64,000 bases of DNA. It comes from Aphanomyces cochlioides (lineage: Eukaryota; Oomycota; Saprolegniomycetes; Saprolegniales; Verrucalvaceae). The stretch covers positions 868,001 through 932,000 of the forward strand of contig JAHQRK010000017.1 in assembly GCA_019828595.1 (NCBI GenBank). Reading direction: 5' to 3'. Positions within the stretch are counted from its first letter, which is position 1; each line of letters begins with the position of its first letter. The notes beneath the pieces were generated by a model. The model had not been told where the DNA came from. It was given only the letters and a program-made list of their open reading frames with translations, and searched no databases. Made by a program: the position numbers and the translations under genes. Below are positions 10,310 to 20,443 of the stretch, one piece after another.

Positions 10310-11798
10310 ATGGATGTCTTAATGCCACCACGCCCAGACAGTCTTGATGACTGCCCCCTCCCTGAATACATGCAAACTCCCAACATTGAAGACGCACAAG
10401 CCAACAATGTCGTCGCCCCAGCATTGCCCAGCTCAAGGAAGAAAGCCCTCATTCCTCTGGCGGCAGCTCTCGTTATTGTTGGTGCAGTTGTTGGTGTCAT
10501 CGTTTCGACCTCGTATTCCTTAAATCCGTCCAAGGAGACGGCCACAAGTACTACCGCTGCCATCGACGTCAGTGTCTGATATGACTCGTACCAAGACAGT
10601 CTCATCAACCAACACTTCAAGACCATCCGTCAACGCTTCACTGGCGTCCGCACCTACCAAACTCGAGGATACCGCAATGCCATTGACGCTGCCGCAGACG
10701 CTGGTCTCAAAATCTACGCCGGTGTGTGGATTCGCACCGACGAAAACAGCATCAATGCCGACATGCAAGCTGTCGTCGAGGGTGTCCGACGTCATCCATG
10801 GAACGTCAAGGGAGTCTTTGTCGGCAACGAAGAGCTGTCGAATGGCATCGACCAGTGGACGGTTCTCGGACGTGTGCGACAAATGAAGCAAAAGCTGATT
10901 GATGCTGGGTATGGTTGGATTCCCGTCGGATCCGTGCAAGTGGATGGCGACTGGTTTCGAGCTCCAGACTTGGCTGCTGGGTGTGACCTCATCGGAGCCA
11001 ACATCCATCCGTTCTTCAGTGCTGGCCCTGACTCGACGTGGAATCCTCTGGGTGATCTGGATGTACGATGGAAGAATATCTATGCCAAGTTTGGAGCGAA
11101 GGCGGTTGTCACCGAGACGGGCTGGCCAACTGCTGGAGGCCAATTCAATGGTCACTGGCCCAGCATGGACATGACCAAGTCGTACTACACTCAATTCCAA
11201 AACTGGGCCAGGACCAACGGTGGTGACATGCCAGCCTTCTTTGTCTTTCATGACAACACCAACAAGTCGCCTGACTACGAAGTGAGCTTTGGCTTGGCAT
11301 GGTCGAATGGCTACTGGAAGTTTGATGCGAACACGGACATCAAGGGAATCGCCTTTGTGAACCCAGCGAACGACCGGGTTCTCGCCATGACTGACAACCG
11401 CCAAGTCGAGTTCCACAGCCGATGGGGAAACATCGGCGAGTTCCAATCCCAGATCCAATCGATGGGGAAACGATTGGATCTGGGATTGGAACTCTCTGTG
11501 GATACTTCGAGGTCCTCTCGTTGTGATGTGGGAAGCCAACACCAAGACAGACGTCTGTTTGGATGCCTACGAACCATGGAACGGAGGCACGGTTCACTTG
11601 TACCCATGTGACGCAAGCATTGGCAACCAGCAATGGACGTACGACAGCTCGAGCAAGCAACTACGTCACGCCGCACATGTTGGGTTCTGCCTCGACTTGA
11701 ACAGCCCAAATGTCAGCACACCTTACTTGTGGACATGCCACTATGTCAACGACCCGAACTATCCCCTCCAAAAGTTAGATGTGTTGGTGAAGCCATAA
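10310..11798 (+). pseudogene. GH17 beta-1,3-glucanase with lectin tail, inactivated copy
   Basis: It has the same architecture as its neighbours: short acidic cytosolic tail, signal-anchor helix (AALVIVGAVVGVIV), GH17 domain with GNEEL and TETGWP, then a ricin-B-like domain. Two lesions inactivate it. A TGA at 10577-10579 replaces the Cys codon that precedes YDSYQD in the other copies. A 40 bp insertion at about 11437-11476 shifts the frame inside the lectin-domain linker, and the correct frame resumes around 11523-11798. From 10580 to 11376 the DNA appears identical to the genes at 11941-13359 and 15425-16843, while sequence on both sides diverges, which suggests gene conversion. Codon 1 is chosen by alignment with the paralogues; the ATG at 10322 is an alternative. 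Confidence 0.85.
11438..11494. repeat. Perfect 24 bp inverted repeat inside the GH17 pseudogene
   Basis: Positions 11438-11461 and 11471-11494 are exact reverse complements with a 9-base loop. The left arm belongs to a 40 bp insertion absent from the intact paralogues and appears copied from the adjacent right arm. Confidence 0.95.
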
Positions 11799-11918
11799 TA
11801 ATTGGGATCTATCTTAACTTTAGTCGCTACTTAGGCGTGCTACCAAGAGTCCTACCATGTTCTCCTTCCATCCTGAGAGTGCCATCATGCGGGAGTATGT
11901 TGATGTCCAAACTTAAGG

Positions 11919-13605
11919 ATAAACAGAGTTCAATCGAGATTTAGGCCTTAATCCATGCCGCCAACTGTTGGAGAGGATAGTATGGGTCGTTCACATCGTG
12001 GCATGTCCACAAGTATGGCGTCGCAGTGGTCGCAGTGTTCAAGTCGAGGCAAAAGCCAATGTGTGTGGCGTGGCGCAACAGTTTGGTCGAGCTGTCGTAT
12101 GTCCATTGCTGGTTGGCATTGTTGGCATCGCATGGGTACAAGTGAACAGTGCCGCCGTCCTTTGGCTCGTAGGCGTCCAAACACATATCGGTCTTGGTGT
12201 TGGCTTCCCACATCACGACGAGAGGACCACGAAGCGTCCACAGAGAGTTGTAGTCGTAGACCCAGTCATTTCCCCATCGATTGTGAAACTCGACTTGACG
12301 ATTGGGGGCCATGGCGAGCACACGGTCGTTCGCTGGGTTCACAAAGGCGATTCCCTTGATGTCCGTGTTCGCATCAAACTTCCAGTAGCCATTCGACCAT
12401 GCCAAGCCAAAGCTCACTTCGTAGTCAGGCGACTTGTTGGTGTTGTCATGAAAGACAAAGAAGGCTGGCATGTCACCACCGTTGGTCCTGGCCCAGTTTT
12501 GGAATTGAGTGTAGTACGACTTGGTCATGTCCATGCTGGGCCAGTGACCATTGAATTGGCCTCCAGCAGTTGGCCAGCCCGTCTCGGTGACAACCGCCTT
12601 CGCTCCAAACTTGGCATAGATATTCTTCCATCGTACATCCAGATCACCCAGAGGATTCCACGTCGAGTCAGGGCCAGCACTGAAGAACGGATGGATGTTG
12701 GCTCCGATGAGGTCACACCCAGCAGCCAAGTCTGGAGCTCGAAACCAGTCGCCATCCACTTGCACGGATCCGACGGGAATCCAACCATACCCAGCATCAA
12801 TCAGCTTTTGCTTCATTTGTCGCACACGTCCGAGAACCGTCCACTGGTCGATGCCATTCGACAGCTCTTCGTTGCCGACAAAGACTCCCTTGACGTTCCA
12901 TGGATGACGTCGGACACCCTCGACGACAGCTTGCATGTCGGCATTGATGCTGTTTTCGTCGGTGCGAATCCACACACCGGCGTAGATTTTGAGACCAGCG
13001 TCTGCGGCAGCGTCAATGGCATTGCGGTATCCTCGAGTTTGGTAGGTGCGGACGCCAGTGAAGCGTTGACGGATGGTCTTGAAGTGTTGGTTGATGAGAC
13101 TGTCTTGGTACGAGTCATAGCAGATACTGATTTCAGCACCAGAACCAACACTGGCGACAGTGGCGGCGGAGGGGTTGGACGGGTGTGAGGTGGCGACAAG
13201 GACACCAACAACAGCACCGACCACGACCAGTGCGGTGGCCAGAGCCAAGATGGTTCGCTTCTTGGAACGAGTTGGAGTCGAGACAGCTTCTTCAACTGCG
13301 AGGTCGAAATGGTTTTCTTCAGTCGTGATGTCGTCAGGCCGTGGTGTTTTGACGTCCATGGTGTGGATGCAATGCAAATAGAAAAGTGAGGAATGGGGAT
13401 GGCAACAACTTGGTGGTTGCTCCATGGCTGCTGTTGCGATCTCGTGGCATGGTGTACAGTGTAGAATGAGCGTTCGTTCGTGTTTGGATGGATTTTAGTT
13501 GTCACTGGATTGGAGTCAGTGTCACGTTGATTGCGGGGTCGTCAGTCAGACTGTGTCCATGAAAACAGGCGCAGTTTGAGCATACCTGTATCGAAAAACA
13601 TTTTT
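11919..13605 (-). repeat. Left arm of a 1.69 kb inverted duplication
   Basis: The arm is the mirror image of 15179-16865: mirrored coordinates always sum to 28784, with no indel. All open frames on both strands within the arms give the same translations. The arm includes the whole gene at 11941-13359 plus about 250 bases of upstream sequence and about 22 bases downstream. Homology ends abruptly at 11919 and near 13605. Confidence 0.95.
11941..13359 (-). CDS. Membrane-anchored GH17 endo-beta-1,3-glucanase with C-terminal ricin-B-like lectin domain (copy A)
   Basis: This 472-residue intronless protein likely acts on wall beta-1,3-glucan at the cell surface. Residues 1-34 form an acidic cytosolic tail, and residues 36-58 a single signal-anchor helix (type II topology). 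A Ser/Ala-rich linker follows, then the GH17 domain from about residue 78 (CYDSYQD). The probable acid/base is Glu164 in GNEEL and the probable nucleophile Glu259 in TETGWP. Residues about 388-465 resemble a CBM13/ricin-B trefoil module with QQW near 417-419 and paired cysteines. The start at 13359 matches the MDV starts of the paralogues; an upstream in-frame ATG at 13425 would add 22 residues before the tail. The translation is identical to copy B. GH17 activity is inferred from catalytic motifs. Confidence 0.9.
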   Translation of the reverse strand: MDVKTPRPDDITTEENHFDLAVEEAVSTPTRSKKRTILALATALVVVGAVVGVLVATSHPSNPSAATVASVGSGAEISICYDSYQDSLINQHFKTIRQRFTGVRTYQTRGYRNAIDAAADAGLKIYAGVWIRTDENSINADMQAVVEGVRRHPWNVKGVFVGNEELSNGIDQWTVLGRVRQMKQKLIDAGYGWIPVGSVQVDGDWFRAPDLAAGCDLIGANIHPFFSAGPDSTWNPLGDLDVRWKNIYAKFGAKAVVTETGWPTAGGQFNGHWPSMDMTKSYYTQFQNWARTNGGDMPAFFVFHDNTNKSPDYEVSFGLAWSNGYWKFDANTDIKGIAFVNPANDRVLAMAPNRQVEFHNRWGNDWVYDYNSLWTLRGPLVVMWEANTKTDMCLDAYEPKDGGTVHLYPCDANNANQQWTYDSSTKLLRHATHIGFCLDLNTATTATPYLWTCHDVNDPYYPLQQLAAWIKA

Positions 13606-15178
13606 TATCTGATACTACAATAGAGGTAGAGTTTATATTCGAGTTATCCTATGCAAAAGTTATATGGGCTTTGTAATATAAATTCCAGTACATGATTAAG
13701 AGAGGCTTTTTTTCCTATGGTAGAATTCTAGATTTGACATTAGTACAGTCGTTGTTCGACCAGCGACACTTTCCACAACCGTCGCTTCTGAATGGATCAG
13801 CATTGTCATGGCACACGCATGGCTGGAAACTCAATAAGATAGTCGTGTTCTCGATCGATCAACCATTTCTTAGAGTTATCGACACAGCACAGGGGATTCA
13901 ATAGACCCTCTTCATCGTCATGACTCTGACTTAAATATTGAGAATCCGAACATGACGACCCAGCATGTGACGATTACAGCAGTTGGATCAGTGGTCACTT
14001 GCAAGGACCATTCAGCTGGACGGCACGACTGAGACACAATGTTGTACCTCGTACGGAGCCCTTCCTCAGGAAGGCGGTGCTAAAAAGGAGTGTTTCGCTT
14101 GTCATACGCATGACAGTTGTAAGTAGTGTATTTGAAGGGGGAACGACTACTCGCTAAAGGGGGATGCTGGCTCATGAGCGTCGACTATTGTTTGGATGTT
14201 TGGGTCGTTCGATTGTCAACTGGATCTTCCTGAGATGGGCATCTCGTCGATCTAGCCAAGCTCACGAACGTGCAGCATGGAGTTTGTCTCGTGGATATGG
14301 TACGTACAAAAAGTACATGTGGACGAACTTTTGGAGGGCTCTTGGACGTGCATGACAAAATCATCGAATGCTCACGGATACAGCAAGTCTTGCATCTTGG
14401 CGCTTGATGCTGGAGTCCAGAGACCAAGCCATCATCTGATCGATGCAACTCGTAGAATGCCCGTCAAGACGCACACAAAGACAGGCCTTGGCAAGCCAAC
14501 GCTGCACTTGCATGGCTGATTATTCATATCGGATCAATAACTTTTGAGTGTGTCGGCTCTGTCCATCTCGGGCTCCATTGCGATCAACTTCGAATCGCAT
14601 GATTAGATCGTCAGTGACAAGTGAGACTTGTTGGTGAAAACCTGTGCGAGATAACTGCTACTTGTATGCACAAGTCCATCATTTCTTAACGCTCGAACTG
14701 GCCGCAGTGAAAAGTCAGGAACCGAAACTACGAGAGCCAACATCGATTAGACTCCATTCCAGGCACAGTTTTGTCTCGTCCGTGCAGTGGCTCATAGACT
14801 TGGACCATCCAAAACCTGCGATGTTCATGTTCGTTCGGTTGTAGTGTCTGCATTGATGTCCCATATATTGGAGCGAACAATGTGAAAGCATTACTAGAAC
14901 ACTGTCAATGCACAATGCTGGTCACGTTTTGGGTCGTTCACTGATGAGTAGCTCTTCACTCTGTGAATTTTACAGTAGACTCATCGATGGATTGTGAAAA
15001 ATGTCAATGGTCCAACGCACAGCACTGTGATGAACTACCAGAATGCTCTCAAGTCGTGGAGATTTACAAGACGAAACCCGAGTCGAGTCAGCTAGCTCTT
15101 TCGCTGAAGTTCACGGCGTCAAACAGCTTAGACTGTCACCTTGATACGAGGTACTTCCATGGCAGTCAGTCTCATATC
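13606..15178. other. Spacer of the inverted duplication
   Basis: 1.57 kb of unique sequence between two identical, divergently oriented GH17 genes. It must hold both promoters beyond the ~250 duplicated upstream bases. No coding region, RNA gene or further symmetry is apparent. Confidence 0.5.
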
Positions 15179-16865
15179 AAAAATGTTTTTCGATACAGGT
15201 ATGCTCAAACTGCGCCTGTTTTCATGGACACAGTCTGACTGACGACCCCGCAATCAACGTGACACTGACTCCAATCCAGTGACAACTAAAATCCATCCAA
15301 ACACGAACGAACGCTCATTCTACACTGTACACCATGCCACGAGATCGCAACAGCAGCCATGGAGCAACCACCAAGTTGTTGCCATCCCCATTCCTCACTT
15401 TTCTATTTGCATTGCATCCACACCATGGACGTCAAAACACCACGGCCTGACGACATCACGACTGAAGAAAACCATTTCGACCTCGCAGTTGAAGAAGCTG
15501 TCTCGACTCCAACTCGTTCCAAGAAGCGAACCATCTTGGCTCTGGCCACCGCACTGGTCGTGGTCGGTGCTGTTGTTGGTGTCCTTGTCGCCACCTCACA
15601 CCCGTCCAACCCCTCCGCCGCCACTGTCGCCAGTGTTGGTTCTGGTGCTGAAATCAGTATCTGCTATGACTCGTACCAAGACAGTCTCATCAACCAACAC
15701 TTCAAGACCATCCGTCAACGCTTCACTGGCGTCCGCACCTACCAAACTCGAGGATACCGCAATGCCATTGACGCTGCCGCAGACGCTGGTCTCAAAATCT
15801 ACGCCGGTGTGTGGATTCGCACCGACGAAAACAGCATCAATGCCGACATGCAAGCTGTCGTCGAGGGTGTCCGACGTCATCCATGGAACGTCAAGGGAGT
15901 CTTTGTCGGCAACGAAGAGCTGTCGAATGGCATCGACCAGTGGACGGTTCTCGGACGTGTGCGACAAATGAAGCAAAAGCTGATTGATGCTGGGTATGGT
16001 TGGATTCCCGTCGGATCCGTGCAAGTGGATGGCGACTGGTTTCGAGCTCCAGACTTGGCTGCTGGGTGTGACCTCATCGGAGCCAACATCCATCCGTTCT
16101 TCAGTGCTGGCCCTGACTCGACGTGGAATCCTCTGGGTGATCTGGATGTACGATGGAAGAATATCTATGCCAAGTTTGGAGCGAAGGCGGTTGTCACCGA
16201 GACGGGCTGGCCAACTGCTGGAGGCCAATTCAATGGTCACTGGCCCAGCATGGACATGACCAAGTCGTACTACACTCAATTCCAAAACTGGGCCAGGACC
16301 AACGGTGGTGACATGCCAGCCTTCTTTGTCTTTCATGACAACACCAACAAGTCGCCTGACTACGAAGTGAGCTTTGGCTTGGCATGGTCGAATGGCTACT
16401 GGAAGTTTGATGCGAACACGGACATCAAGGGAATCGCCTTTGTGAACCCAGCGAACGACCGTGTGCTCGCCATGGCCCCCAATCGTCAAGTCGAGTTTCA
16501 CAATCGATGGGGAAATGACTGGGTCTACGACTACAACTCTCTGTGGACGCTTCGTGGTCCTCTCGTCGTGATGTGGGAAGCCAACACCAAGACCGATATG
16601 TGTTTGGACGCCTACGAGCCAAAGGACGGCGGCACTGTTCACTTGTACCCATGCGATGCCAACAATGCCAACCAGCAATGGACATACGACAGCTCGACCA
16701 AACTGTTGCGCCACGCCACACACATTGGCTTTTGCCTCGACTTGAACACTGCGACCACTGCGACGCCATACTTGTGGACATGCCACGATGTGAACGACCC
16801 ATACTATCCTCTCCAACAGTTGGCGGCATGGATTAAGGCCTAAATCTCGATTGAACTCTGTTTAT
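15179..16865 (+). repeat. Right arm of a 1.69 kb inverted duplication
   Basis: Exact mirror of 11919-13605. The boundary after CTGTTTAT at 16865 is sharp: the left arm continues CCTTAAG (on its own strand) while this arm continues ACTTACA. Confidence 0.95.
15425..16843 (+). CDS. Membrane-anchored GH17 endo-beta-1,3-glucanase with ricin-B-like lectin domain (copy B)
   Basis: The predicted protein is the same as copy A at 11941-13359 and has the same domains: cytosolic tail, signal-anchor helix, GH17 catalytic domain with GNEEL and TETGWP, and a lectin tail. The two genes diverge from a 1.57 kb spacer. Because arm identity covers coding and non-coding bases alike, the duplication is very recent or is kept uniform by conversion. 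An assembly artefact is the main alternative. Start chosen at the MDV codon; the upstream in-frame ATG at 15359 is possible. Confidence 0.9.
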   Translation: MDVKTPRPDDITTEENHFDLAVEEAVSTPTRSKKRTILALATALVVVGAVVGVLVATSHPSNPSAATVASVGSGAEISICYDSYQDSLINQHFKTIRQRFTGVRTYQTRGYRNAIDAAADAGLKIYAGVWIRTDENSINADMQAVVEGVRRHPWNVKGVFVGNEELSNGIDQWTVLGRVRQMKQKLIDAGYGWIPVGSVQVDGDWFRAPDLAAGCDLIGANIHPFFSAGPDSTWNPLGDLDVRWKNIYAKFGAKAVVTETGWPTAGGQFNGHWPSMDMTKSYYTQFQNWARTNGGDMPAFFVFHDNTNKSPDYEVSFGLAWSNGYWKFDANTDIKGIAFVNPANDRVLAMAPNRQVEFHNRWGNDWVYDYNSLWTLRGPLVVMWEANTKTDMCLDAYEPKDGGTVHLYPCDANNANQQWTYDSSTKLLRHATHIGFCLDLNTATTATPYLWTCHDVNDPYYPLQQLAAWIKA

Positions 16866-16984
16866 ACTTACAGGTTAGCAAGCTCATGGCCATCTTTACG
16901 CCTTGATAAGATGTGGTAAACTTCACGCAGGCCAATGTGAAATCCACATTTGCCTCCCACTTGCCTGCTTCTCGTTTCCACTCG

Positions 16985-17235
16985 ATAGTTCAATGCCAGT
17001 GAAACTTCGTGTTGATCGATTCGACTGTCTTCGTCAGAATTATAGCAGGTATGGTATAGTTCTACCATTCCCAGACCCAGGACGGGTGATGGTAGCAATA
17101 GAGGAGTTGGGTTGATGCAACGTAGCGGCAAGGATGCCGACAATGGCTCCAACAAGAACAAGCGTATCCACTGGAATAAACGAGGCTTCTTCCTTCTTGA
17201 GGGAGATCTATGATGGGACAGCTACGTCCTTTACT
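16985..17235 (-). pseudogene. N-terminal relic of a GH17-lectin gene
   Basis: On the minus strand VGAIVGILAATLHQPNSS, followed after a frameshift by TCYNSDEDSRIDQH, matches the signal anchor, linker and CYDSYQDSLINQH start of the neighbouring glucanases. The remaining catalytic and lectin parts are gone. It lies just outside the right palindrome arm, so it marks an older member of the cluster truncated near the duplication boundary. Confidence 0.7.
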
Positions 17236-17239
17236 TGCG

Positions 17240-17786
17240 TAATCAAGCTGCGGAAAGTTGGGCGACAAGTTCATTACACATGCACTCAGAATACGTACTG
17301 GGAATCTCTCGAGATTCCCTGCTTAATCGCCGCTGCAGAATGTCTGCATTAGGTGCATCGGTCTTGTCAAGACACGGATTTGAGTTTGTGATCCGTGCCT
17401 CCAGTACCTACGTACTGCGTCGAGTAAACCCACGGGAAAGCCGTGGACAACATAGCACACTTGCGAATTGTATTGTTCATCTTGATGTGATTTCATCATC
17501 TGTGGTATGACAATGTCGACGATTTTGGCTGCGCCGCTGCTACTGCAGACAAGGTACCCACAAAGTCATCATTCCGCTCCAAAGCGGCTTGGTGCCTTTA
17601 ACTGGTTACCGACTTCCATCAACCGGACCACAGGATTCCATGGCCTCTCATCGCATAGCGGCGTGTAGTTCAAACACCGTCCACAACAAAGTACGCAAAG
17701 GTGGTCAACCTCACGAGGACACTCACGACAGCAACAACAAGAAACACAATTGATGCCGCAGAGAATCGAGACGTATTACTCCAGAC
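17240..17786. other. Gene-free stretch
   Basis: Intergenic DNA downstream of the GH17 gene at 17787-19175. No supported feature. Confidence 0.45.
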
Positions 17787-19175
17787 TTAAGGCTTCATCC
17801 ACATTTCCAACTGTTGGAGGGGATAGTACTGGTCGTTCACATCGTGGCAAGTCCACAAGTGTGGCGTCGTAGTCGTGGCAGAGTTCAAGTCGAGGCAAAA
17901 ACCGACGTGCTTGGCATGGCGCAATTGCTTGCTCGAGCTGTCGTACGACCACTGCTGGTTGACGTTGTTGGCGTCGCATGGGTACAAGCCAATCGCGGCA
18001 TCGTTCTGTGGCGCAGACGCCTCCAAGCACAAGTCGGTCTTGGTGCTGTCCTCCCACATCACAACAAGAGAGCCACGAATCGTCCAGAGCGAGCTCCAGT
18101 CGTTCACCCAGTTGTCTCCCCAGCGATTGTGAAATTCCACTTGGCGGTCCGCCGCCATGGCGAGCACGCGGTCGTTTTGGGGATTGACAAAGGCGACGCC
18201 CTTGATGTCAGTGTTGGCGTCGAACTTCCAGTTGCCATTCGACCACGCCAAGCCAAAGCTCACTTCGTAGTCGGGGGACTTGTTCGGGTTGTCATGGAAA
18301 CCAAAGAGGGCGGGCATGTCGCCGCCGTTGGTTCTCGCCCAGTTTTGGAATTGAGAGTAGAACGACATGGTCATGGACATGCTGGGCTTATGGCCACAGT
18401 AGTCACCGCCAGACGTGGGCCAGCCCGTCTCGGTGACGACCACCTTGGATCCAAACTTGTTGTAGAGAGCCTTCCATCTTGTATCCAAATCGCTCAGGGG
18501 ATTCGTAGTCGAGTTGGCTCCACTGCTGAAGAACGGATGGATGTTGGCTCCAATGATGTCACAAGCAGCAGCGAGGTCTGGAGCTTTAAGCCAGTCGCCG
18601 TCCACTTGCACGGATCCGACGGGAATCGATCCATAGCCAGCAGCGGATAGCATTTGCTTCATTTGCTTGACACGATTGATCACAGTCTGTTGGTTGATCC
18701 CATTCGCCAGCTCTTCGTTGCCGACGTAGACGCCCTTGACGATCTTCGGGTTGCGCTTAACCCCGTCGACAACAGCTTGCATGTCGGCGTTGATGCTGTT
18801 TTCGTCGGTGCGAATCCACACGCCGGCGTAGATTTTGAGGCCAGCGTCAGCGGCAGCATCAATAGCATTCCGGGATCCACGTGTTTGGTACGTGCGGACA
18901 CCAGAGAAGCGTTGACGGATGGTCGTGAAGTGTTGGTTGATTTGGCTGTCTTGGTACGAGTCGTAGCAGACACTAATGTCAACACCAGAGCCAACACTAG
19001 CTACGGTGGCCGGGGCGAGGTTAGGCTGCGGTGGGTTCGCGACTAGGACGCCAACAATAGCGCCGACAGCAAGGAGAGCTGTCGCCAGAACTGCGAGCGG
19101 TTTCCTCATCGTGTTGGGCGACGATGGGGTAGCCACATCGCTCACTGGCGTAGCATCTTCATTGATGGTTTGCAT
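17787..19175 (-). CDS. Membrane-anchored GH17 endo-beta-1,3-glucanase with ricin-B-like lectin domain (divergent copy C)
   Basis: A 462-residue paralogue of copies A and B with clear amino-acid divergence, so it is an older duplicate. The domains are the same: short cytosolic tail starting MQTINEDATPV, anchor helix (LAVLATALLAVGAIVGVLVA), GH17 domain with VGNEEL and VTETGWPT, and a C-terminal lectin module with QQW and CLDL motifs. The start at 19175 is set by alignment with paralogues; the open frame extends upstream to 19346 but that extension has no counterpart elsewhere. Intronless. Confidence 0.9.
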   Translation of the reverse strand: MQTINEDATPVSDVATPSSPNTMRKPLAVLATALLAVGAIVGVLVANPPQPNLAPATVASVGSGVDISVCYDSYQDSQINQHFTTIRQRFSGVRTYQTRGSRNAIDAAADAGLKIYAGVWIRTDENSINADMQAVVDGVKRNPKIVKGVYVGNEELANGINQQTVINRVKQMKQMLSAAGYGSIPVGSVQVDGDWLKAPDLAAACDIIGANIHPFFSSGANSTTNPLSDLDTRWKALYNKFGSKVVVTETGWPTSGGDYCGHKPSMSMTMSFYSQFQNWARTNGGDMPALFGFHDNPNKSPDYEVSFGLAWSNGNWKFDANTDIKGVAFVNPQNDRVLAMAADRQVEFHNRWGDNWVNDWSSLWTIRGSLVVMWEDSTKTDLCLEASAPQNDAAIGLYPCDANNVNQQWSYDSSSKQLRHAKHVGFCLDLNSATTTTPHLWTCHDVNDQYYPLQQLEMWMKP

Positions 19176-19346
19176 TCTTTCTGCAAGAGGGCGGCCGTGT
19201 ATACTCTCTGGGCGGAGTCGAGTTGGGGGATCTATTTGTCCAAAGGAAGCAATTAGTAAAATGGACGACGACCGCGAAATCCCCCGTGGTCTCAAATTTT
19301 CAACATGTTGGCGCAACGGTGTTACAAGCGAGGGAAAGAAACCCAT

Positions 19347-20443
19347 GAGTTACAGCGGTGTGAGCTGGACGACTATCCCCTTGCGCATATCTCGCTCGTC
19401 TGGATAGAATTCTACACAGCAGATCCTACTTGAATTGGAGGAGCATTGTGTCCTACGTCGTCGACGCCACGTTGTCACTGAGACCATCGCCGACGCTGCA
19501 AAGTTGCAAGCATTGTCGTCTTGGGAAACGAGGTGGATCAAATGACGAAAGAGATCAAGCATCGACGAATGTGCTAGCTAAACGCTGATCTCTACTCTCG
19601 CGAGCCCAGAACACGTTGTCGACATCACATGGTGTCCTTGCACACTGTGACTCACGATCAAGTCGAAGAGCAGTCCGACTGGTTTGCACCCACAATCACA
19701 AACTCAAATCGAGTACCATATATATACTGTATAATAGGTATTCGGCATTCATCTCGGGATGTAACTATTAATAGCTCATCATCGCGATGACATTTCTATC
19801 GGCAACCATAGAAGGAAGCAGTATGGCGCTGTGTCGGAATGCAATCACACAGCATTAAGGGACAAGTTGGGCGGCCAAGTCTCACCGCAACCACGCGAAT
19901 GGCGTCACGCAATTATCCAAAACGATTCACCATCGATCTCCGCGTCGCCCCACTCCTTCGCTCTGACGCCAGTGTTGAAATTGAGACCACAACGTTGAGC
20001 TCAGTTGAAAGATATCCCGCTCGATGACACACCAGCAGAGCGTCGTGAATCCAGCGTTGTTGGACTAACAAAGCACTACGAGTACACTGTAGAGGCACCC
20101 AACACGAACGCAACAACTGTCGAGGTTTTTCCGCCGCCAGTGAATATTCAATGGTTTCTAGAAAACGTAGTTAGCCTCAAATAGCTTGGAAAGGCACACT
20201 TGCCGTCGCATCTAGCCTGCATTAGAGCCTTCTCTCTGGGCTTGTGAGCTGCTCCATCGGTGATGACCCCCCGGGGAGCTTCGAGATCGCCCCCCCTCGC
20301 CCCCCACCAGTGATATATTTCAATAGAGAGTCTCCAGTGCTATCAGTCGGCGACTTTTGTCGGTTCGGCTCTATGTTCCTACGGACACATCAACTAGAGA
20401 GCAATGACTGTTGCTAAGCTTTATAAATAAGATAGAATCATAG
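19347..20443. other. Intergenic stretch
   Basis: Contains a C-rich tract near 20267-20305 and short open frames without recognisable domains. It lies between two minus-strand genes. No gene supported. Confidence 0.4.

Noticed and set aside
11968..13188. 406-codon ORF opposite the GH17 gene (mirror at 15596-16816)
   Set aside because: Antisense shadow of the glucanase. The same shadow recurs opposite the other paralogues because they share sequence, not because it is conserved by itself.
12813..13505. Long minus-strand ORF of 230 codons (mirror at 15279-15971)
   Set aside because: It overlaps the GH17 gene in another frame, is Ser/Thr/Pro-rich and has no domain; it exists only because the host gene has few stops in that frame.
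20267..20305. C-rich tract that might form an i-motif or G-quadruplex on the other strand
   Set aside because: Short and isolated, with no relation to a gene start that I can show.
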